Assembly (NCBI GenBank): GCA_947311585.1
Contig: CAMZLQ010000129.1
Coordinates: 1-34,638 of the forward strand
Reading direction: 5' to 3'
DNA length: 34,638 nucleotides
Source: an uncultured Alcanivoracaceae bacterium
GTDB taxonomy: Bacteria > Pseudomonadota > Gammaproteobacteria > Xanthomonadales > Marinicellaceae
Notes under the pieces: generated by a model
Database searches by the model: none
What the model saw: the letters and a program-made list of their open reading frames with translations, nothing else
Told to the model about the DNA's origin: nothing
Program-made: the position numbers and the translations under genes
In this document: positions 1 through 9,525 of the stretch, one piece after another
How positions within the stretch are numbered: position 1 is the first letter of the stretch
Layout of the letters: every line of letters starts with the position of its first letter

Positions 1-269
1 GCCATGACTCAATTAATTGTTAATGTAAATAAAATAGCGTTGTTGCGTAATTCTCGTGGCAGAGACTTTCCGAATGTCATTAATTCAGCCAATTCATAGG
101 CATCTTTAACCGTGATATGGCGTTCATCTTGTCGTGGATGTACAGTAATGCCGTGCACGCCTAAATCCATAAACTTCTTGGCAAAATTAATGACATTGGG
201 AAAGTCTCTGCCACGAGAATTACGCAACAACGCTATTTTATTTACATTAACACTTAATTGAGTCATGGC
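1..269. repeat. Terminal fold-back inverted repeat (arms 1-85 and 185-269, two mismatches)
   Basis: Reverse complement of 185-269 equals 1-85 except at 17/253 and 72/198. Confidence 0.95.
9..266 (-). CDS. pdxJ: Pyridoxine 5'-phosphate synthase PdxJ, N-terminal fragment (genuine sequence only about 86-266; the rest is fold-back)
   Basis: LSVNVNKIALLRNSRGRDFPNVINFAKKFMDLGVHGITVHPRQDERHIT matches the PdxJ N-terminus; residues after YELAEL are the reverse complement of the gene start. Confidence 0.85.
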   Translation of the reverse strand: MTQLSVNVNKIALLRNSRGRDFPNVINFAKKFMDLGVHGITVHPRQDERHITVKDAYELAELMTFGKSLPRELRNNAILFTLTIN

Positions 270-461
270 GCTATTTTACCTCTTTTAGAGACCGCTTTGC
301 AACGACTCAAGGCATCGTTCTTCTCGTTAAACTCCATTACAAAGATAAATCTGACTAGTAGACTATGTTGAGCTATTTTTTTAGTTCAAACCATCAAGAA
401 TCTCTCTGTAAGTTTAGAATGCATTTTGAAAAATCTCAATTTAATCAAATATCATCTAAAA

Positions 462-1325
462 TCATTTTTCTGCGCAAATGAGTATTTGCTCGCCTCCTAA
501 ATAACAATATTTTTCTGACCAGAATAATATAATATAGGCATTTTTAAACCCTGCTTTTCTTAACTCTTCTAATAACTCCCACCCAAAAGTATAAAAGCTT
601 AGACAGCCTTTTTTTGAGAGAGGATCGCCGTGGTATTCTGGAGTAGTTAAGTGTTTAATTTCACCTTCACTTATTGTTGCACGAACTAGATTGCTTTGGC
701 TGTTCAAATCAAAAGGGACAGAGAAAAGCAACTTCCCATTAGGTTTTAAAACCCGAAAAACTTCTTTTAATGCCTTTTTATAATGTGGAATGTGTTCAAA
801 ACAATCAAACGAAAGAACATAATTAAAAATACCGCTATTAAAGCTCAGCTTGGTTAGGTCTTGGTGTTGGATTCTAATTGGAAAGTATTTAAATAATAAC
901 TTTATTTTATGCATAAAAGTATCATTTTCAAAATACTCACTGCCAACAACATTGTCGTATTTATTATTCATCCACTTCGCTAATAAACTAACCTGTTCAG
1001 TCATGTATATTTTATCTGTTAATTGGGGTTTAAATAAAGTTTCAAAAACATGAATACAACCTCTAATTCTATTGTTCAATTTTGTTTTGTTGCAGATTAA
1101 CCTCTCTCTAAGGTTAAGTTCATTGCCATTTGAATAAAGAGTATCTACCAAAAATTCACTGTTAGATTTTGCAGTCCAAGAATAGCCATCGATATAAAAC
1201 TGTTTAAGTGTTTTTATTTTTTGATTGAGTTTAAAATCAATACCTCGCAACACTTTTATTTGCTTATTATTTTTTTGTAAGTGAGATTGATACTCTTTAG
1301 AATTAGAAATTCTGTTAATATGCAT
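462..1325 (-). CDS. Class I SAM-dependent methyltransferase (Methyltransf_11-like)
   Basis: FNYVLSFDCFEHIPHYKKALKEVFRVLKPNGKLLFSVPFD is typical of motif II/III in class I methyltransferases. Confidence 0.8.
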   Translation of the reverse strand: MHINRISNSKEYQSHLQKNNKQIKVLRGIDFKLNQKIKTLKQFYIDGYSWTAKSNSEFLVDTLYSNGNELNLRERLICNKTKLNNRIRGCIHVFETLFKPQLTDKIYMTEQVSLLAKWMNNKYDNVVGSEYFENDTFMHKIKLLFKYFPIRIQHQDLTKLSFNSGIFNYVLSFDCFEHIPHYKKALKEVFRVLKPNGKLLFSVPFDLNSQSNLVRATISEGEIKHLTTPEYHGDPLSKKGCLSFYTFGWELLEELRKAGFKNAYIILFWSEKYCYLGGEQILICAEK

Positions 1326-1613
1326 AGTTTTTAATGATTATAATGTAAACCTATAATACAAAAACTTTCTTATTCTAGCCAATAGTATTTATAAAAAAAA
1401 TGATTAGAGGTATTTGCATAATTTTGGAGCGATGAAAAACTTTTTAAAAGAGATTGATCCCAGTTTTACAAACAAATATTGGAACAAGATACAAGAGTAA
1501 AAATTAAGGAGTCAAAACTTTAAGTTTTTTAATCCCTAAACATGTTTTATCTGGATTATCAGTTTTAACCGATAAATTTGGTTTATTTTTGATTCGATTG
1601 TTGCAAAACATCA

Positions 1614-1780
1614 CTAGGAGCTTGTCCGAGAATAGAGAACCTACTGCGGAAAAGGTGAATTTGGTCAATTTTTTACCTGATTTTCGTTAAATAGCGGAGC
1701 TATTCGCCTCAAATCATGCAAAAACTTGCCTCAAATTACCTTTCCCTCGCTACGGTTCCTATTCTCGGACAAGCTCCTAG
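1614..1780. repeat. 167-bp imperfect palindrome / MITE-like element with perfect 22-bp terminal inverted repeats
   Basis: ctaggagcttgtccgagaatag (1614-1635) is the exact reverse complement of 1759-1780; central hairpin aatagc-gga-gctatt (1690-1704). Confidence 0.85.
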
Positions 1781-1812
1781 GAGCCTTTCCGAGAATAGAA
1801 AATCTATTACTG
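1777..1812. repeat. Degenerate second copy of the left end of the 1614-1780 element
   Basis: ctaggagcctttccgagaatagaaaatctattactg versus ctaggagcttgtccgagaatagagaacctactgcgg; shares CTAG with the first element. Confidence 0.7.
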
Positions 1813-1887
1813 AATTACGGTATTATATCGTGGGGTTGATATGCAAAGGCGCCTAATATATTGAACCTTGGGTAAAGTGAGCTTGCA

Positions 1888-2331
1888 TTAAAAGGGTTTT
1901 GCCAAAACAAGGTAAATTATTGCGATTAAAATAAAGACGGGCATTTCATTAAACCACCGAAACCATTTATGGGAGTGTGTTTCTTTATTGTTTATAAAAT
2001 TTTGGTGAATCTTTTTACACCAAAAATGGTAGGCAATTAATAAAATCACAAATAAAATTTTGGCGTGAATCCATCCCTGCTGGAAATAATATTTTTCAAA
2101 ACCGCCAGAAACAATATAAAGCAACCACGTACCCGTAATAACAACAAAAACAAGGGTAAAATCCATCATTTTTATTAAACGGTGCTCCATTCCAATTAAA
2201 AGCTCATGATGAACCGTGTCTTTCTGACTGGCATGGTTCACAAACAGCCGAGGCAAGTAAAAAATACCCGCAAACCAAGAAATTACAAAAAAAATATGAA
2301 AGGTTTTAACCCAAAGCATAAGCAGTCTCAT
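1888..2331 (-). CDS. hemJ: HemJ / CopD-like protoporphyrinogen oxidase, membrane protein (UPF0093)
   Basis: MRLLMLWVKTFHIFFVISWFAGIFYLPRLFVNH...; KWFRWFNEMPVFILIAIIYLVLAKPF. Confidence 0.85.
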   Translation of the reverse strand: MRLLMLWVKTFHIFFVISWFAGIFYLPRLFVNHASQKDTVHHELLIGMEHRLIKMMDFTLVFVVITGTWLLYIVSGGFEKYYFQQGWIHAKILFVILLIAYHFWCKKIHQNFINNKETHSHKWFRWFNEMPVFILIAIIYLVLAKPF

Positions 2332-2457
2332 TGATAAATGTTAAGTTTACCTTGTCTATCACCACAAATGAAGTGCTATAATTCGCATTCTTTAATAAAG
2401 GTTAAAATCCACGTGGGTATAGAGATACCAAAATATGTTATTCAAGAAAAAGGGACG

Positions 2458-3117
2458 ATGCAACCGCGTTCAAACGCGCCTATCATCCTTAGTGCTTTTA
2501 TTGCACTTGTCGTTGGTTTTGTTTTTAATGAACTATACTCCAATAGAAAACTTGAGACACTTAGAGTGCAAAATGATGTGCTAGAAGAAAACAACAGAGT
2601 TAATTTAGATAAAATAGCCCAATTAGAAAGCAAAAACAGCTTGCTTGAAACAGAGTTAAAAATTAAACAACAAGCCGTTATTGCCCTACAAAACGATTAC
2701 AAGTTACGCCTTGACGAGCTCAATCAATCTAAAAAAGACATTCAGTTTTATGAACGGTTGTTAAGCCCAAACATTAAAAATAAAGGTTTGCGTGTGTTTG
2801 AAGCCGTTATATCAGAAAAATCGGCAACTCTAAAAACGCTGTCGATTATTTTTGTGAACAAAATAGCACGAGCGAACGAAGTTTATGGCAAATACAGTAT
2901 TCAGATACAGGGTAAAAAAGGCAACAACCAACAAAGCATTAACGTATTAGATCAGGAAACAAATAAGTACCGGTTCAGGTATTTTCATAAGGTTTCTTTT
3001 GACTTTTCTTTACCAGATGGTTTTAAACCCGAACAACTGGTAGTAAAATTATTTCCTAAGATTAAAAAAGCAAAAACAATAGAATACAAAGCCCCGTGGC
3101 ACTCATTAATAAAATAG
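2458..3117 (+). CDS. DUF6776-like membrane-anchored coiled-coil protein
   Basis: N-terminal TM, coiled coil, then QFYERLLSPNIKNKGLRVFEAVI; likely start MQPRSNAP at 2458 rather than the longer ORF start. Confidence 0.6.
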   Translation: MQPRSNAPIILSAFIALVVGFVFNELYSNRKLETLRVQNDVLEENNRVNLDKIAQLESKNSLLETELKIKQQAVIALQNDYKLRLDELNQSKKDIQFYERLLSPNIKNKGLRVFEAVISEKSATLKTLSIIFVNKIARANEVYGKYSIQIQGKKGNNQQSINVLDQETNKYRFRYFHKVSFDFSLPDGFKPEQLVVKLFPKIKKAKTIEYKAPWHSLIK

Positions 3118-3126
3118 GTAAACATT

Positions 3127-3558
3127 ATGTTTAATAGCAAAGACAACAACACAAAATCAAACAACACATCAACTGGCAACACAAAAAAAGGCCATACATT
3201 ATTGGGTGAAGGAACAACAATAAATGGCGATATTAGCTTTAGTGGCATGTTAATTTTAGATGGAACAATCACAGGAAGCATCACCGGTTCACAAAATGAT
3301 GATGTATTAACCATCAGTGAAAGTGGATTAATTGAAGGCAAAATTAATGTCGCCAATATAGTCGTTAATGGCAAAATTAAAGGAGATATTAGCTCATCAG
3401 GAAAAGTTGAAGTTGCCTCAAAAGCAAATATTGAGGGCAATGTTTATTACCGCACTATTGAAATGAATACGGGTTCAAGAATTAATGGGCAGTTAATTTA
3501 TCAGGACGATAAAAAGAACAGTAAAATTGCTAACATTGAAGACAAGAAAAGTAAATAA
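3127..3558 (+). CDS. Bactofilin (polymer-forming cytoskeletal protein)
   Basis: [30 protein letters not shown]...[42 protein letters not shown]. Confidence 0.9.
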   Translation: MFNSKDNNTKSNNTSTGNTKKGHTLLGEGTTINGDISFSGMLILDGTITGSITGSQNDDVLTISESGLIEGKINVANIVVNGKIKGDISSSGKVEVASKANIEGNVYYRTIEMNTGSRINGQLIYQDDKKNSKIANIEDKKSK

Positions 3559-3560
3559 AC

Positions 3561-3893
3561 ATGCAAAACACTATTGTTTTATCCAACTCAGCTGCTAGCA
3601 AAATTAGAGAATTGGTCTTAGAAGAACAAAACCCAGACTTAAAACTGCGGGTATACATCATCGGTGGCGGTTGTTCTGGCTTTCAATACGGCTTTGCTTT
3701 TGAAGATGAAACCGAAGAAGGTGATTTTATTATTGATAATGACGGTGTTTGCATGATGGTTGATCCCATGAGTTATCCTTATTTGATAAACTCTGTCGTC
3801 GATTATAAGGAAGACTTGCAAGGCTCACGTTTTGTTGTTGATAACCCAAATGCCAAAACAACCTGTGGCTGTGGCAGCTCGTTTTCAATTTGA
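3561..3893 (+). CDS. erpA: Iron-sulfur cluster insertion protein ErpA (A-type carrier)
   Basis: [15 protein letters not shown]...[10 protein letters not shown]-type carrier motif. Confidence 0.92.
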   Translation: MQNTIVLSNSAASKIRELVLEEQNPDLKLRVYIIGGGCSGFQYGFAFEDETEEGDFIIDNDGVCMMVDPMSYPYLINSVVDYKEDLQGSRFVVDNPNAKTTCGCGSSFSI

Positions 3894-3901
3894 GGTAAAA
3901 A

Positions 3902-4792
3902 ATGAGCAAAAACGAAAAAAATATTTATTTTGGAGCGCAGAAACTAGACCGAGCCTCACATTTGCGAGAGCGTGAAGCTGAGCTCAAAGAGATGCAAGCC
4001 ACTCATGATTGCAAATATATACCCGTCTATAACGGCAACCACATTTACATGAACCGACATGGGAGCATTTATCGCCGCTCAAACCCGTTCGAATGTGAGG
4101 CAACATGCTTTTTGGGATTTGTTGGCGACCAAATGTGGTACTCATGCCCATTAAGTGAACAACAAGCTGAAAATCTTGAAAAAGAAGTGGGTAAACAATT
4201 TTCTTCTATTCGTCGTTATGCCTTGAAACTTAATGATGACTTGGCTCATATTGCACTGTACTCTCGGGGTTTAGATTTGTGGCAAAGAAACCGACTATAT
4301 TGCCCCAAATGTGGCACTAAGAACACCCTTGATTGGACGGGCCACAGGCTTCTCTGTGAAAATAATCACGAGCAATTTCCGCATATTGAACCAGCTATTA
4401 TTGTTTTGGTTACACACGGAAATAAGTGTTTACTTGGTCGAAAGCCCGAATGGCCCAGTTATGCTTATTCAACTTTAGCAGGCTTTGTTGAACCAGGAGA
4501 AACAATTGAAGAGGCCGTCAAGAGAGAAGTGGAAGAAGAATCCAATATACGTGTCCATAACGTCGATTACTATGGCTCACAACCCTGGCCATTTCCAGCA
4601 GCCTTAATGCTGGCATTTACCGCTGAGGCAGAAAACGAAGACATCAAAACCAATGAAGAAATGGAAGATGTGCAATGGTTTACGCGCAAACAACTTAATG
4701 AAATGCTTAAAGAAGGCTATGTCACCATTGCACCGCGTTATACTGTAGCGCACAACCTTATTGTTGAGTGGTTAGAAGAACAAGATGCCTGA
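3902..4792 (+). CDS. nudC: NAD(+) diphosphatase NudC (Nudix)
   Basis: YCPKCGTKN zinc ribbon; GFVEPGETIEEAVKREVEEESNI Nudix box; SQPWPFP. Confidence 0.93.
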   Translation: MSKNEKNIYFGAQKLDRASHLREREAELKEMQATHDCKYIPVYNGNHIYMNRHGSIYRRSNPFECEATCFLGFVGDQMWYSCPLSEQQAENLEKEVGKQFSSIRRYALKLNDDLAHIALYSRGLDLWQRNRLYCPKCGTKNTLDWTGHRLLCENNHEQFPHIEPAIIVLVTHGNKCLLGRKPEWPSYAYSTLAGFVEPGETIEEAVKREVEEESNIRVHNVDYYGSQPWPFPAALMLAFTAEAENEDIKTNEEMEDVQWFTRKQLNEMLKEGYVTIAPRYTVAHNLIVEWLEEQDA

Positions 4793-5603
4793 ACTGCCCG
4801 AGGTTGAAACTACGGTAAATGGCATAAAGCCATGGCTTGAGAATAAAGTCATTAAAAAAATTAACGTTTACAATGACTCTTTGCGTTGGAAAATACCTGC
4901 AAATTTACCCGACAAATACCAAACCCAAACAGTGACAAGCGTTACACGTCGAGCAAAATACATTCTCATTCACCTTGATAGTGGCACTACCTTGATAATG
5001 CATTTAGGCATGTCTGGTTCTTTAGTTGTCAACACGGAGAATGCATCACTTGCCAAACATGACCATTTTGAAATGGTTATGGATGATAATACTTCTCTTC
5101 GCTTTAATGATCCACGTCGGTTTGGTTGCATTCTCGATAGCCAAGATTATTTGAATCATAAACTTATCAGAAATCTTGGACCTGAACCTTTAGCCGATGA
5201 GTTTGATGGCACAAGACTCAAAACAAAAGCTCAAAACAAAACTCAAGCGGTAAAAAACTTTATTATGGATGGTAAAGTTGTTGTTGGGGTTGGCAATATT
5301 TATGCCAGTGAAGCCCTGTTCATGGCAAAAATAAAACCCACAAAACCAGCAGGTAAAATTTCTCTCAAGCGTTACCAAATCCTTGCCGATAAAATAAAAC
5401 TGGTATTATCTCGTGCCATAACAGCAGGTGGAACAACTTTATCAGACTTTGTAAATGCCGATGGAAAACCAGGTTATTTCGCGCAAGAACTCAAAGTATA
5501 TGGAAAAGAAAATGAACCGTGTGTGGATTGTGGGACCTCTATAAAGAAAGTGGTTATTGGTCAGCGCAGTACATTTTATTGTTCTAAATGTCAAAAAAAC
5601 TAA
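4785..5603 (+). CDS. mutM: Formamidopyrimidine-DNA glycosylase
   Basis: MPELPEVETTVNGI N-terminus and C-terminal zinc finger CVDCGTSIKKVVIGQRSTFYCSKCQ. Confidence 0.97.
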   Translation: MPELPEVETTVNGIKPWLENKVIKKINVYNDSLRWKIPANLPDKYQTQTVTSVTRRAKYILIHLDSGTTLIMHLGMSGSLVVNTENASLAKHDHFEMVMDDNTSLRFNDPRRFGCILDSQDYLNHKLIRNLGPEPLADEFDGTRLKTKAQNKTQAVKNFIMDGKVVVGVGNIYASEALFMAKIKPTKPAGKISLKRYQILADKIKLVLSRAITAGGTTLSDFVNADGKPGYFAQELKVYGKENEPCVDCGTSIKKVVIGQRSTFYCSKCQKN

Positions 5604-5610
5604 GTATTCA

Positions 5611-7764
5611 CTATTTTTTGTAGATGGGCAAATTAATCTCAATAACGGCACCAAGAGCATCATTATAGGCCTTAATATTTCCCCCGTGTTCTTCAACAAT
5701 TTTTTTAACAATGGCTAAACCAAGTCCAGAACCTGTTGCTTTGGTGGTTTCATAAGGTTCAAATAAATGCTCTAAAATTCTTTGTTTAAAACCATTGCCG
5801 TTATCACTAAATCTCAACACCAGTATATTATCTAATTGTTCACTGATTAGGGTTTCAATTTTAATCGTCAACTCTTGACCTTCGGCACTTTCAGATGAAT
5901 TTTTAATTAAGTTCGTTAATAACTGCGAAAAACGCACTTTATCAATAAACATAGTGGGTTCAGGGTTGTGTAAAACCAAATCAAAATTTATTCCAGCGTG
6001 TGAAATATAATACAAATCCACGGCTTCTTTAATTAAACGATTCAGTCCACGCGGTTCTCGTTTTAATTCAGGGGCTTTGGCATAATCCGAAAATGCATTC
6101 ACCAATGTTTTTAAATTATCCACTTGAGAGACGATGGTTTGAGTGGCTCTATCAAGAACATCTTTGTCTTCTTCGGGTAGTTTTTTCAAAAATCGCAGAC
6201 GCAACCGTTCAGCAGATAATTGAATCGGTGTTAAGGGGTTTTTTACCTCATGCGCCAAACGCCGTGCCACCTCGGACCAAGCGGCATCCCGTTGAGCTTG
6301 ATTAATAATGGTCTGGTCATCAAAAACAACAACAATACCACCCTCATCCTGCTCCTGTTCAGGAATGTGGCTGCCTCGCACAACCAATACTTTTCGCTCA
6401 TCCTTTTGGGTAATTAAAATTTCTTGTTGCCATTCTTCGTTGTGGTCATTTAATTTAGTAATAATTAATTCGACCAAAGGTTCTAGCCCTTCATTTTTAA
6501 CGGTTAATTGGCGGATGTTTTGGTTAACAATATCTATTGACTTGAGATTCACTATTTTCAAAGCTGCAGAGTTTGCCATAAGAATGCGTTGTTCTTTATT
6601 GACACTCAAGACACCACTGGATAAATGTGATAACACATTTTGCAGGTACAGCTGTTGATTCAAGGCATCGGTTTGCGCTCGGTGAGCCAGTGCACTGGAA
6701 GCGGCTAATTGAGAAGACATGGAATTAAAGGACTTAACTAAAAATCCAATTTCATCATTGGAGGTAACGGGTAACGTTGAGCTGTAATCGCCTTCTGCTA
6801 TTCTTTCGGTTGCCTTGTAGAGCAGCCTAACAGGAGCAACCAGGTTTTTAGCTGCTGAAAAGGCCCACAACAAAGCTAACAACATAACAAGTAACAACAC
6901 CAAGGCCAAAATAATATTGTAAGAGTTTTTGAGCTGCTCCCGTTGGTATTTTTGCTGATTATAGCCAATGGCAGCTTCTTCAATGTTATAGGCTAACTTA
7001 CTGTATTGTTTTGGAATTGCAAAGAGACCTTGTAAATACCTAAAGTTTGATGAAACTCGCAACACGTTTTCAATTTTCACTAATACTCTAATTTGCAACA
7101 AAGACCCTTCTCTGGTTTCTATGCGGGTGAAATTGGTCCCATTACGAACATCTCTAAAAGCATTTTGTGGAGGCAAGTCCGTGGTTAAATCAAGGATGTC
7201 AATACTGGCTCTTTCGAGTATTTTTTCACTAGCAGAAATCAATGAAAGGCTAGTGGCATTAGATTCATCAAGAAACTTTTCTAGATAAATGGCTTGCCTT
7301 GGATTGTCTATATCTGCCAATTGAGCCGCTATTTTTTTTGTTTGATCTAATGCCTGTTTACTTTGTGTATTTAAAAATATTTCACCTAATTCAAGAGAGT
7401 CGTTTAACGCTTTGTCAATTTTAATGTCAAACCAACTGTCAATATAGTTATTTAAAATTTGAGTGGAAAAGAGATAAATGATAAGAACAGGCGGTAATGA
7501 AAGTGATGCAAAAGTTGTTACCATTCGAGTCGTTAAGCGAATGCCAGCTTCCTTTTTTTTGTTTTTTAAATACAGCCAAACCAGTCGTTGTGTGATGACT
7601 ATGGCTAAAGTCAAAACCGCTAAAATTGATGCGCCAAAAAGCCACAAGTAAATACGATTAAACTGCTGCGAACCCTTGATAATCTCGCCCAAAGAGAATA
7701 AGGCAAAGAGCAAAGCCGATATGACAATAATGATTATTGTTTTTTTAACCAGACTTTTGTTCAC
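5611..7764 (-). CDS. NtrY-like sensor histidine kinase (HAMP-PAS-HisKA-HATPase)
   Basis: AWSEVARRLAHEVKNPLTPIQLSAERLR H-box; FSDNGNGF, GSGLGLAIVKKIVEEHGG ATPase motifs; N-terminal TM helices. Confidence 0.9.
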   Translation of the reverse strand: MNKSLVKKTIIIIVISALLFALFSLGEIIKGSQQFNRIYLWLFGASILAVLTLAIVITQRLVWLYLKNKKKEAGIRLTTRMVTTFASLSLPPVLIIYLFSTQILNNYIDSWFDIKIDKALNDSLELGEIFLNTQSKQALDQTKKIAAQLADIDNPRQAIYLEKFLDESNATSLSLISASEKILERASIDILDLTTDLPPQNAFRDVRNGTNFTRIETREGSLLQIRVLVKIENVLRVSSNFRYLQGLFAIPKQYSKLAYNIEEAAIGYNQQKYQREQLKNSYNIILALVLLLVMLLALLWAFSAAKNLVAPVRLLYKATERIAEGDYSSTLPVTSNDEIGFLVKSFNSMSSQLAASSALAHRAQTDALNQQLYLQNVLSHLSSGVLSVNKEQRILMANSAALKIVNLKSIDIVNQNIRQLTVKNEGLEPLVELIITKLNDHNEEWQQEILITQKDERKVLVVRGSHIPEQEQDEGGIVVVFDDQTIINQAQRDAAWSEVARRLAHEVKNPLTPIQLSAERLRLRFLKKLPEEDKDVLDRATQTIVSQVDNLKTLVNAFSDYAKAPELKREPRGLNRLIKEAVDLYYISHAGINFDLVLHNPEPTMFIDKVRFSQLLTNLIKNSSESAEGQELTIKIETLISEQLDNILVLRFSDNGNGFKQRILEHLFEPYETTKATGSGLGLAIVKKIVEEHGGNIKAYNDALGAVIEINLPIYKK

Positions 7765-8294
7765 TATTGCATCACTTTTTGTTCATGCCATGGCGTGTTT
7801 ATATCCCAATTGGAATCAAATAAAACAGGCAATTGCATGGCAATAGGAAGACCGCCTTTATCAAGCATGATGCGTAACTTTACCCAACTCTTTGAGGTTA
7901 TTGCAGAGTTAGGAAATTCAAAAACCATTAACTTTTCGAGTTCTTTCCACAGTTGCGGGTATTCATTAACGCCGATTTGCTCATCGGTTTTTATGTTCTT
8001 AATTTTGTAATGCTTGCCCAATGAAAAGTAAGAAACCTCCAAGGTGACTTTTTGTTTTTTTAAGGTTTTATTAAACCACAAACTTTGCGGTTCATACAAA
8101 TCTACTTTTGCTATAATATTAATGCGAATACCGTTATCAATGGCTTCTTTAATTTGCACTGAGGTGCGAAAATCAAGTTGAGGTTTAATAACTGTGCTGG
8201 TTTCATTGCTGCTAATTTCTAAAAAAATAACATGGTTTTCAGCCACCACAAGCGTGCTGAAAAACAACAGTGTTAGTAACAGTTTAACGTTCAT
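7764..8294 (-). CDS. DUF4390 domain protein
   Basis: Secreted protein between rsmB and the ntrY-like gene, the usual DUF4390 context; likely start MNVKLLLTLLF at 8294. Confidence 0.7.
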   Translation of the reverse strand: MNVKLLLTLLFFSTLVVAENHVIFLEISSNETSTVIKPQLDFRTSVQIKEAIDNGIRINIIAKVDLYEPQSLWFNKTLKKQKVTLEVSYFSLGKHYKIKNIKTDEQIGVNEYPQLWKELEKLMVFEFPNSAITSKSWVKLRIMLDKGGLPIAMQLPVLFDSNWDINTPWHEQKVMQ

Positions 8295-9525
8295 TTTTTT
8301 GAAGGTAACAGTAATAAAAACCATCCATATCTTGTGAGCCAGTTATTACTTGAATACCAAACTCACAACTCATTGCAAAGGGATATTTTAACTTGATTTC
8401 ACTAAATTCAGGGTGAGAATTTAAAAATAATTTAATCTGTTGGCTATTTTCTTGCTTAAAAACCGAACAGGTGGCATAAAGTAGCCGTCCTCCGATCGCT
8501 AGTAATTTTGCAGCCGAGGACAAAAGCTCTTGTTGTGTTTCGCATATAGCCTTTAAATCTTCGGGCTTTCTCTGAAATTTAACATCCACTTGTCGGCGCA
8601 CAATTCCTGATGCACTGCATGGAGCATCCAATAAAATTTTGTGGTATTTTTGACCTCCAAACCATGCATCACTTTGTGAACCATCGCCAACAATTACCTT
8701 TGCTTTTAACTTTAAACGATGCAAATTTTCATGGATTTTCTGTGCGCGGTTTTGGTATAACTCTAAAGCATCGAGTGAAATATTACTATTCAACTCGAGC
8801 AAATGCCCTGTTTTTCCACCAGGGGCGGCACACATATCAAGTATATGTTCATTGTCTTGCGGATTTAAAATATGTCCTGCCAATTGCGCACTGACATCTT
8901 GTACCGATAAATTACCTGATAAAAAATCATCATTACTAGTAATAATTTGTGCTTCAATTTTATAAGCACCTTCAATACTTGGGTGTTTTTGAGCACTCTC
9001 TATTGGTTTTTTAGAGCGCACCCATAGCGGTGGTTTTTGGTTGTTTGCTTGCATGATTGTTTGCCAATCAACAGGCCAATCGTTCTTGAGTTGATCTATC
9101 CACCATTGTGGGTGCTCATATTGTGCAACTTCATCTTTCGGCTTATACTCTTTGTTTTTCAAAACCTGTCTTAGCGTGGCATTGATTAATCCACATGCCC
9201 AACGTTTTTTAAGTTTTTTTGCCACTTTGGAGGCTTCATTTACCACTACGTGTTCGGGCTTTTGTTGGTAATAAAACTCGGCAAGGGCTTGCGATAAAAT
9301 GACTCGAACCAACTTATCCTTGGGTAATTTTTTCACGAACTGTTGCCAGCGATCTTGCAACTGCAAATAATGCCGAATGGTGTCATAACACAAGGCCTTG
9401 ACTGCTGATTTAAACTCAGGAGCAAGGTTTTCACTTAGGCGTTGCTTAAAAAGCTCGCTTAAGTTTTGTTTTTTAAAAACCACTTCATAAGTAATTTGTG
9501 CGGCAATTATTCGTTGATTACTCAT
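8284..9525 (-). CDS. rsmB: 16S rRNA m5C967 methyltransferase RsmB
   Basis: SVQDVSAQLAGHILNPQDNEHILDMCAAPGGKTGHLLEL; LLDAPCSASGIVRR; LLYATCSVFKQEN. Confidence 0.95.
   Translation of the reverse strand: MSNQRIIAAQITYEVVFKKQNLSELFKQRLSENLAPEFKSAVKALCYDTIRHYLQLQDRWQQFVKKLPKDKLVRVILSQALAEFYYQQKPEHVVVNEASKVAKKLKKRWACGLINATLRQVLKNKEYKPKDEVAQYEHPQWWIDQLKNDWPVDWQTIMQANNQKPPLWVRSKKPIESAQKHPSIEGAYKIEAQIITSNDDFLSGNLSVQDVSAQLAGHILNPQDNEHILDMCAAPGGKTGHLLELNSNISLDALELYQNRAQKIHENLHRLKLKAKVIVGDGSQSDAWFGGQKYHKILLDAPCSASGIVRRQVDVKFQRKPEDLKAICETQQELLSSAAKLLAIGGRLLYATCSVFKQENSQQIKLFLNSHPEFSEIKLKYPFAMSCEFGIQVITGSQDMDGFYYCYLQKNER

Noticed and set aside
288-337. IS-end-like motif gagaccgctttgcaacgactc near pdxJ
   Set aside because: The region reads as a short minus-strand ORF (MEFNEKNDALSRCKAVSKRGKIAP*, 263-337) overlapping the pdxJ start, and there is no second end, so the resemblance to 16477-16494 is too weak.
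2985-3440. 151-aa minus-strand ORF opposite bactofilin
   Set aside because: Antisense shadow of the repetitive bactofilin coding sequence.
6093-6658. Plus-strand ORFs (70 and 116 aa) inside the ntrY-like gene
   Set aside because: Antisense to strongly conserved kinase domains with no recognisable product; shadow ORFs.
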